Assembly: GCA_903869975.1 (NCBI GenBank)
Contig: CAIQBF010000079.1
Coordinates: forward strand, 1 to 9,903
Length of the DNA stretch: 9,903 bases
Reading direction: 5' to 3'
DNA from: an uncultured bacterium
Lineage (GTDB): Bacteria > Patescibacteriota > Minisyncoccia > Phycocordibacterales > UBA9973
The notes below the pieces were generated by a model. The model was not told where the DNA came from. It ran no database searches and was given only the letters and a program-made list of their open reading frames with translations. A program made the position numbers and the translations under genes. Positions 6,449-9,903 of this stretch are shown here, piece by piece (the stretch's first letter is position 1; the number at the start of each line of letters is the position of its first letter).

Positions 6449-7139
6449 GTTTGCGAAACATCGGACCATAGACATCTTCTTCGATCGGAATAAGGAGCTC
6501 TTTTTTATTGAGTTTATCGGTGAATTCGATCGGCGCCCCGGTTATGAGCGCGAGCGGCTGACATTCGCGGCCCTCGCCCATGGGGAGAACAGCGGCGGTT
6601 GCGAGACCATCGGCGATATCGGTCTGTGTCATCTTGAGTTTGCGGCCGAAAATGTCCGGCGTGCCACGGTAATCACGAATACCGCGGAACCCCGCATACC
6701 CGAGCGCAACACCGACAACACCCGCACGAAGCGGCATGAGGCGTGAATCGGTGATAAGTATGCCGAGCTCTTGTACGCCATAGTGCGCCATGAGTTTCTT
6801 GCGCATGTCGACAGCAACTTTGAATGAATCTTTTGGAAGCAAAATAATCTTGCCATCGGCATTAGATTCATCGACACCTGCATTGGCGAGCACCATACCA
6901 TCTTTGATAGTAAGCCACACGTGCTCCGTCTTGATCGCGATCTCGGACTCAGCGCGAATGAGCGCGTCTTTTTCTTTTTCGGTTTCAAGTACAACAGTCC
7001 TCCCCTCTGCAAGCGCCGCAATCTTACTGGTGATGACAATAACCGACCGCTCTGGCACGCGCTTGATGTAGCGAGTCACGAATGCAAAAAGGTCCTCGCG
7101 CTCGACAAATACTTTTGTTTTGATGGTTTTGATCTGCAT
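6435..7139 (-). CDS. CofE-like gamma-glutamyl ligase (F420-0:glutamate ligase family)
   Basis: The 234-residue protein has the CofE fold signatures: ITSKIAALAEGR (36-47), KDGMVLANAGVDESN (79-93), ITDSRLMPLRAGVVGVALG (129-147) followed by YAGFRGIRDYRG, and DIFGRKLKMTQTDIADGLA (162-180) then MGEG. True CofE enzymes use GTP to attach glutamate to coenzyme F420-0. Here the usual GRPWR after the TDT segment reads LMPLR, so this is a divergent subfamily and the substrate may differ. No other F420 biosynthesis gene is visible. The neighbours are a DHFR-like reductase, a dCMP deaminase and, convergently, thyA and folA, which makes folate or another pteridine a plausible acceptor; this is inference. 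It begins 9 nt after the reductase stop, without a Shine-Dalgarno sequence. Confidence 0.85.
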   Translation of the reverse strand: MQIKTIKTKVFVEREDLFAFVTRYIKRVPERSVIVITSKIAALAEGRTVVLETEKEKDALIRAESEIAIKTEHVWLTIKDGMVLANAGVDESNADGKIILLPKDSFKVAVDMRKKLMAHYGVQELGILITDSRLMPLRAGVVGVALGYAGFRGIRDYRGTPDIFGRKLKMTQTDIADGLATAAVLPMGEGRECQPLALITGAPIEFTDKLNKKELLIPIEEDVYGPMFRKLGKK

Positions 7140-7148
7140 AGAGAATAC

Positions 7149-7682
7149 TTAGTGTAACACTTCATAGCGAAGAACGATCGTCCCCGCACGATTAAGCGTT
7201 TTGGTTGAAAGCAACTTAAGGCGTACTGGGTTCTTGGTTTCCGTCAAAAGCTCTCTGCCGCGACCGAATGCAACAGGTTCTATTGTAAGATAGAGCTCGT
7301 CACACAAACCGAGGTCGAACATTGTGCGGTAGGCATCTGCACCACCCACAACGGCTACTCGCGAATACTTCCCGAGTAGGGCGCGGAGATCCGTGATGTC
7401 CGGGTTTACAAACGTAACCGTCCCTTCTGTGCGCGGCTCCGTAACTGTGCTCGTGAGCACATACGCTACACGTTTTGAGATATACATTCGTGCCGCCTCA
7501 TAGGTACTACGTCCAGCTACCACAGCGTCTACTCCTAATAGTTTTTCTTGAAAAAACTCCCAATCCTCAATACTGGTCCATTCAGGCATCGCACTGCTGT
7601 CGAGCGTAATCCGACCATCGGCCGTCACAGCAGCGAGTGCGAGAAAATGAGTCTTATGCTGTTGTTTCTTGAATAGATGCAT
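7149..7682 (-). CDS. RibD C-terminal domain/DHFR-like reductase
   Basis: This stand-alone NADPH-dependent reductase domain has the fold of dihydrofolate reductase and the RibD C-terminal half, 177 residues. Visible signatures are TADGRITLDSSAMPEWTSIE (20-39), VDAVVAGRSTYEA (51-63), VAVVGGADAYR (109-119) and DELYLTIEPVAFGRG (128-142). There is no deaminase domain, so it is not a complete RibD, and its substrate (pyrimidine intermediate, folate or another pterin) is unknown. I chose ATG 7682 because a GAGG Shine-Dalgarno sequence (7688-7691) lies 5 nt upstream; an in-frame ATG at 7745 would add 21 residues foreign to the family. The start overlaps the end of the transporter gene by 29 nt, which points to translational coupling. 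It is a second DHFR-fold enzyme within 2.5 kb of folA. Confidence 0.88.
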   Translation of the reverse strand: MHLFKKQQHKTHFLALAAVTADGRITLDSSAMPEWTSIEDWEFFQEKLLGVDAVVAGRSTYEAARMYISKRVAYVLTSTVTEPRTEGTVTFVNPDITDLRALLGKYSRVAVVGGADAYRTMFDLGLCDELYLTIEPVAFGRGRELLTETKNPVRLKLLSTKTLNRAGTIVLRYEVLH

Positions 7683-8316
7683 GTTTGCCTCGAAGTAAGC
7701 GGATACCGAGGTATGAGAGTGGTGTGAATGCAGCACCCATTGCAACCTTGTAGAGCCACCATGGAATAATCATAAGTATTAACTTGTGCGTCGGATAGAC
7801 CCCAGCAAAAGCTATAACCATAAAGATAGCGGTGTCGAAAAACTGACTCCAGAGATTCGAGAGATTTGAACGGAGCCAAAAGTACTTCCCTCCCTGCTTT
7901 GCCTTGAAGAAAAAGAATGCAAGAACATCCTGGTACTCACCAATAGCAAATGCGAGGAGTGATGCAATCGAAATGCGAAGCGATACGCCGTAGAGTGTTT
8001 CGTACGCATCATGTGCCCACATGCTTGCTTTTGCCCACGGCATTGCCATCGAGATCACATTGAATGCGAGAAACGCAGCGACACAGAAAATTCCCGCAAA
8101 GACGAACATGCGTGCAACCTTCTTACCATACACTTCACCGATAACATCGGTCATGAGGAATACGAATGGAAAATAGAATACCGATACAGAGAGATGCGTC
8201 CCGAAAAGGAATGGCATCGTCTTGATACCGATCGTATTCGAAGCGATGAGTGCTGTTACATAGAGTACGAGGCAAGCTATTATTTTTTTGAGATCACGCG
8301 GGGTGATGTTTTGCAT
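7654..8316 (-). CDS. yhhQ: YhhQ/VUT-family transporter, queuosine precursor type
   Basis: This is a polytopic inner-membrane transporter of the DUF165/VUT family, 220 residues, with about six hydrophobic segments (about 10-31, 42-58, 69-92, 112-137, 158-173 and 177-207). Family signatures are TDVIGEVYGKK (56-66), IGEYQDVLAF (125-134) and RSNLSNLWSQFFDTAIF (149-165). E. coli YhhQ imports the queuosine precursors preQ0 and preQ1, and that is the default prediction. VUT stands for vitamin uptake transporter, and other members may carry other substrates. Here it opens an operon with a DHFR-like reductase and a glutamyl ligase, so a pterin-like substrate is an alternative. No queuosine gene is visible nearby. 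No Shine-Dalgarno sequence precedes the ATG. Confidence 0.9.
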   Translation of the reverse strand: MQNITPRDLKKIIACLVLYVTALIASNTIGIKTMPFLFGTHLSVSVFYFPFVFLMTDVIGEVYGKKVARMFVFAGIFCVAAFLAFNVISMAMPWAKASMWAHDAYETLYGVSLRISIASLLAFAIGEYQDVLAFFFFKAKQGGKYFWLRSNLSNLWSQFFDTAIFMVIAFAGVYPTHKLILMIIPWWLYKVAMGAAFTPLSYLGIRLLRGKHASIQETTA

Positions 8317-8340
8317 AAAGTAAATATCGAAATAGTTAAA

Positions 8341-8371
8341 TAAATAAGCGCGCTGAATGCGTTTTTATTTA
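8341..8371 (-). promoter_or_regulatory. A/T-rich stem in the yhhQ leader
   Basis: TAAATAA (8341-8347) pairs with TTATTTA (8365-8371), and an inner CGC/GCG pair is possible across a short asymmetric loop. It lies 25-55 nt upstream of the yhhQ ATG in a gene-free stretch of 130 nt. I could not fit a preQ1 aptamer or a convincing promoter to this stretch, so its role is unknown. Confidence 0.25.
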
Positions 8372-8446
8372 CCTGAGAACCCTGACCATATGGCCTTGAA
8401 TTTTGTGATAAGCATACAAAACTTCTTGATTGGTTAAGCCTAGTAA

Positions 8447-8477
8447 TATAAAAACCACCCGAGGGGTGGTTTTTATA
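8447..8477 (-). terminator. strong terminator after rplK
   Basis: A perfect 14-bp stem (8447-8460 with 8464-8477) has a GAG loop. The core is CCACCC/GGGTGG, and both sides are A/T-rich, so the minus strand ends in TTTTTATA. It begins 6 nt after the rplK stop and separates the ribosomal block from yhhQ. The symmetric ends would let it act on either strand, but no plus-strand gene reads into it. Confidence 0.85.
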
Positions 8478-8483
8478 TGGTTA

Positions 8484-8909
8484 TTAGCCTTTGATTTCGA
8501 TACCTGCCTGGCGAGCACTTCCGGCAACGATTTTCATCGCGCCTTCAATGTCCTTCGCATTGAGGTCAGGCATTTTCTTCTCGGCGATCTCGCGAAGCTG
8601 TGCTTTCGTGATTGAACCAGCCTTTGAAGTGTTTGGTTTCCCTGAACCCTTCGATACGCCAGCGGCCTTAAAGATAAGTCCTGCTACTGGAGGAGTCTTG
8701 ATGAGGAAGTCGTATGAACGATCTTCGTACACCGTAATAACAACACCGACAGTATCTCCCATCATCTTCGAAGTGGCAGCGTTGAACTTAGTGACGAAGT
8801 CACCGATGTTCACACCAGCCTGTCCGAGTGCAGGTCCAAGTGGTGGTGCTGGAGTTGCCTTTCCCGCTGGGATCTGGACTTTTACTTTCTTTGTAATTTT
8901 CTTTGCCAT
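8484..8909 (-). CDS. rplK: 50S ribosomal protein uL11
   Basis: This ribosomal protein of the GTPase-associated centre binds 23S rRNA and takes part in factor-dependent GTP hydrolysis. It has 141 residues, the standard length. The N-terminal domain shows VQIPAGKATPAPPLGPALGQ and AGVNIGDF. The C-terminal RNA-binding domain shows GSGKPN (88-93) and IEGAMKIVAGSARQAGI near the end. It follows nusG at 95 nt. In most bacteria rplA (uL1) follows immediately, but here the gene is closed by a strong terminator and no rplA is present. Some Parcubacteria are reported to lack uL1, which fits this layout. No Shine-Dalgarno sequence is seen before the ATG. Confidence 0.97.
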   Translation of the reverse strand: MAKKITKKVKVQIPAGKATPAPPLGPALGQAGVNIGDFVTKFNAATSKMMGDTVGVVITVYEDRSYDFLIKTPPVAGLIFKAAGVSKGSGKPNTSKAGSITKAQLREIAEKKMPDLNAKDIEGAMKIVAGSARQAGIEIKG

Positions 8910-8975
8910 ATATAGATTAGTGAGCTTATAACTAGTGAGGTCTTAGTAGAAGCCAAAAACACGCCTAGTTCCGAT

Positions 8976-9004
8976 ACATTACCAGAAAAGGACGTTCTTG
9001 GCAA
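8976..9004 (-). promoter_or_regulatory. possible internal promoter for rplK
   Basis: On the minus strand TTGCCA (8999-9004), 17 bp, then TAATGT (8976-8981), placed directly after the nusG stop. The -35 is good (five of six), the -10 is weak (three of six). It would leave a leader of about 60 nt before rplK. Confidence 0.25.
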
Positions 9005-9553
9005 TTACAGCTTCTTGACCTGAAGGAAGTCGAGTTCCACTGGGGTCTCGCGTCCGAACATTGATACGAGAACCCGCACTTTGCCGCGATCCTGGTCGAC
9101 GTCGTTGACTTTGCCTTCGAGGTCTTTGAATGGACCGTCTGCGATAGAAACAAGGTCTCCGATAACGAGGTCGATAGTGTGCTTTGCTGTCTCAGCATCG
9201 CCCATAGTCTTAAAGAGTGCGTCTACTTCCTGCTTGTTAAGAGGAACAGGGTTTACTCCGGCTCCGACGAATCCAGTGACACGCGGCGTGTTGCGCACAA
9301 CATACCAAGAGTCATCAGTTACGATCATGTCTACGAGCACATATCCTGGATAGACCTTTTCCTCTACCTCAACACGCTTCCCTGCTTTGATTTTGATCTT
9401 CTTCTCCATCGGAACAACCACATTAAAAATGCGATCCTGCATGCCGAGAGATTCGATACGCTGTTTGAGGTTGCGCGCAACGGCGTTCTCATATCCCGCG
9501 TATGTGTGAATAGCGTACCAGCTGCGCTCGGGAGTGATTTCTTGTTTTGCCAT
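9005..9553 (-). CDS. nusG: transcription termination/antitermination factor NusG
   Basis: NusG binds the RNA polymerase clamp, modulates pausing and Rho-dependent termination, and couples transcription to translation. The 182-residue protein has an N-terminal NGN domain (from SWYAIHTYAGYE at 11-22, through YPGYVLVDM at 68-76, to RNTPRVTGFVGAG at 87-99) and a C-terminal KOW domain (VSIADGPFKDLEGKV, 135-149). Length and order are standard, with no inserted domain. It follows secE by 36 nt and precedes rplK, the usual bacterial order, and is probably co-transcribed with both. There is no Shine-Dalgarno sequence before the ATG. Confidence 0.97.
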   Translation of the reverse strand: MAKQEITPERSWYAIHTYAGYENAVARNLKQRIESLGMQDRIFNVVVPMEKKIKIKAGKRVEVEEKVYPGYVLVDMIVTDDSWYVVRNTPRVTGFVGAGVNPVPLNKQEVDALFKTMGDAETAKHTIDLVIGDLVSIADGPFKDLEGKVNDVDQDRGKVRVLVSMFGRETPVELDFLQVKKL

Positions 9554-9589
9554 AATAAATTACGTTAGTAGATTAAACTGGTAATCACA

Positions 9590-9772
9590 CTAGAACCCGA
9601 GAAGTTTTCCGAGGATAAACTGGAAGAGAGCGTCGAACGCGCCCAAAAAGTACGCAGCGAGAACTGAGATAACGATAACGGCTACCGTATAGGCAATAGC
9701 CTGTCGGCGTGTCGGCCAAACGACATGTTTGAATTCGCCCCGTGTTTCCTTGATGTATGACGTGATGCTCAT
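9590..9772 (-). CDS. secE: preprotein translocase subunit SecE
   Basis: SecE is the small essential subunit of the SecYEG protein-export channel in the inner membrane. The 60-residue protein is of the short single-helix type. It has an amphipathic N-terminal helix with the conserved EFKHVVWPTRRQ segment (13-24) and one transmembrane helix (about 27-46) followed by a hydrophobic end. Its position directly before nusG is the standard arrangement. The start ATG at 9772 has no Shine-Dalgarno sequence. A TATACT hexamer lies only 3 nt upstream, and a stronger promoter sits about 65 nt upstream, with a terminator-like hairpin between the two. Confidence 0.93.
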   Translation of the reverse strand: MSITSYIKETRGEFKHVVWPTRRQAIAYTVAVIVISVLAAYFLGAFDALFQFILGKLLGF

Positions 9773-9775
9773 AGT

Positions 9776-9804
9776 AGTATAAATCGTTACAATTGTGCGA
9801 CCAA
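9776..9804 (-). promoter_or_regulatory. possible proximal promoter of secE
   Basis: On the minus strand TTGGTC (9799-9804), 17 bp, then TATACT (9776-9781), ending 3 nt before the secE ATG. The spacing is ideal, but the start point would fall at or just inside the start codon. It could yield a leaderless mRNA beyond the hairpin at 9812-9825. Confidence 0.35.
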
Positions 9805-9805
9805 A

Positions 9806-9825
9806 TTAAAAAGCCCCGCGGGGCT
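9806..9825 (-). terminator. terminator-like hairpin in the secE leader
   Basis: A 14-nt palindrome (AGCCCCGCGGGGCT, 9812-9825) can form a 5-bp stem with a CGCG loop. On the minus strand it is followed by TTTTT. It lies about 7 nt downstream of the inferred start point of the distal secE promoter and about 40 nt before the secE ATG. Confidence 0.6.
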
Positions 9826-9838
9826 CAAGTACTCTAAC

Positions 9839-9867
9839 AGAATACCGTATTTGAGGAAAAAAGTCAA
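9839..9867 (-). promoter_or_regulatory. distal promoter of the secE-nusG-rplK operon
   Basis: On the minus strand -35 TTGACT (9862-9867), 17 bp, -10 TATTCT (9839-9844). The start point would be near 9832. The -35 lies in the T-rich tract that follows the hairpin at the right edge. Confidence 0.6.
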
Positions 9868-9903
9868 AAAGAATAGAAAAGCGGCAGCCCCTAGGGGCTG
9901 CCG
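9868..9903 (-). terminator. terminator of the gene upstream of secE, at window edge
   Basis: A perfect 22-nt palindrome (9882-9903, stem CGGCAGCC/GGCTGCCG with CCTAGG at the top) is followed on the minus strand by CTTTTCTATTCTTTTT. It would end a minus-strand gene beyond the right edge. The stem may extend past the window. Confidence 0.75.

Noticed and set aside
7683..7745. An earlier ATG for the RibD-C-like gene
   Set aside because: It would overlap the transporter gene by 92 nt and add a His/Ser-rich segment foreign to the family. A Shine-Dalgarno sequence supports ATG 7682.
8011..8343. A plus-strand frame of 110 codons opposite the transporter gene
   Set aside because: It is antisense to a clear family member, with a composition rich in His, Cys, Arg and Glu that mirrors the hydrophobic codons of the other strand.
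8317..8446. A preQ1 riboswitch upstream of the YhhQ-type gene
   Set aside because: A CAGGGTTCTCAGG followed by an A-rich stretch looked promising on the minus strand, but the 3' half of the P1 stem (a CCCT-type partner) is missing and no preQ1-II fold was found.
8910..9004. An L1-type autoregulatory site in the rplK leader
   Set aside because: Only a bulged six-pair hairpin was found, and no rplA is present to supply the regulator.

Overview
The window looks like chromosomal DNA of a small-genome bacterium of the Candidate Phyla Radiation (Patescibacteria, most likely Parcubacteria-like). The main pointers are a large Cys-rich protein with paired zinc ribbons of a type I recall from these genomes, genes packed with 1-36 nt gaps or short overlaps, an almost complete lack of Shine-Dalgarno sequences, and an rplK gene not followed by rplA. 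Composition is moderate in GC and uniform. No insertion sequence, prophage, CRISPR array or tRNA gene is visible. The lineage is inferred from these traits, not from a database match.

Layout. On the minus strand, 1-1345 holds a DEAD-box RNA helicase with a Gly/Ser/Arg-rich N-terminal tail; its C-terminus lies beyond the left edge. It has its own promoter and a structured leader of about 115 nt. Next, 1580-1822 (minus) is an 80-residue two-helix membrane protein of unknown function, with a clear promoter and terminator. A plus-strand operon follows at 1915-5489: thyA, a NUDIX hydrolase, the Cys-rich zinc-ribbon protein, and folA. A minus-strand operon at 5573-8316 converges on it. In transcription order it holds a YhhQ/VUT-family transporter, a RibD-C/DHFR-like reductase, a CofE-like glutamyl ligase, a dCMP deaminase and a MazG-like pyrophosphohydrolase. 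One exceptionally long hairpin (5480-5565) separates the two operons. The right end (8484-9772, minus) is the conserved secE-nusG-rplK block, followed by a strong terminator. Upstream of secE lies a promoter flanked by two terminator-like hairpins.

How the genes fit together. dCMP deaminase makes dUMP, ThyA methylates it to dTMP and produces dihydrofolate, and FolA reduces the dihydrofolate back to tetrahydrofolate. The NUDIX and MazG-like enzymes probably clean up or trim nucleotide pools. The CofE-like ligase, the second DHFR-fold reductase and the transporter sit in the same block. This raises the untested idea that they serve folate or another pteridine or flavin-like cofactor (uptake, reduction, glutamylation) rather than F420, riboflavin or queuosine as their family names suggest. 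The zinc-ribbon protein, with 34 cysteines, is the least understood gene in the window.

Several genes (thyA, folA, the dCMP deaminase gene, possibly secE) have a -10-like hexamer only 3-8 nt before the ATG and no Shine-Dalgarno sequence, which suggests leaderless mRNAs. All 13 visible stop codons are TAA (11) or TAG (2); none is TGA.
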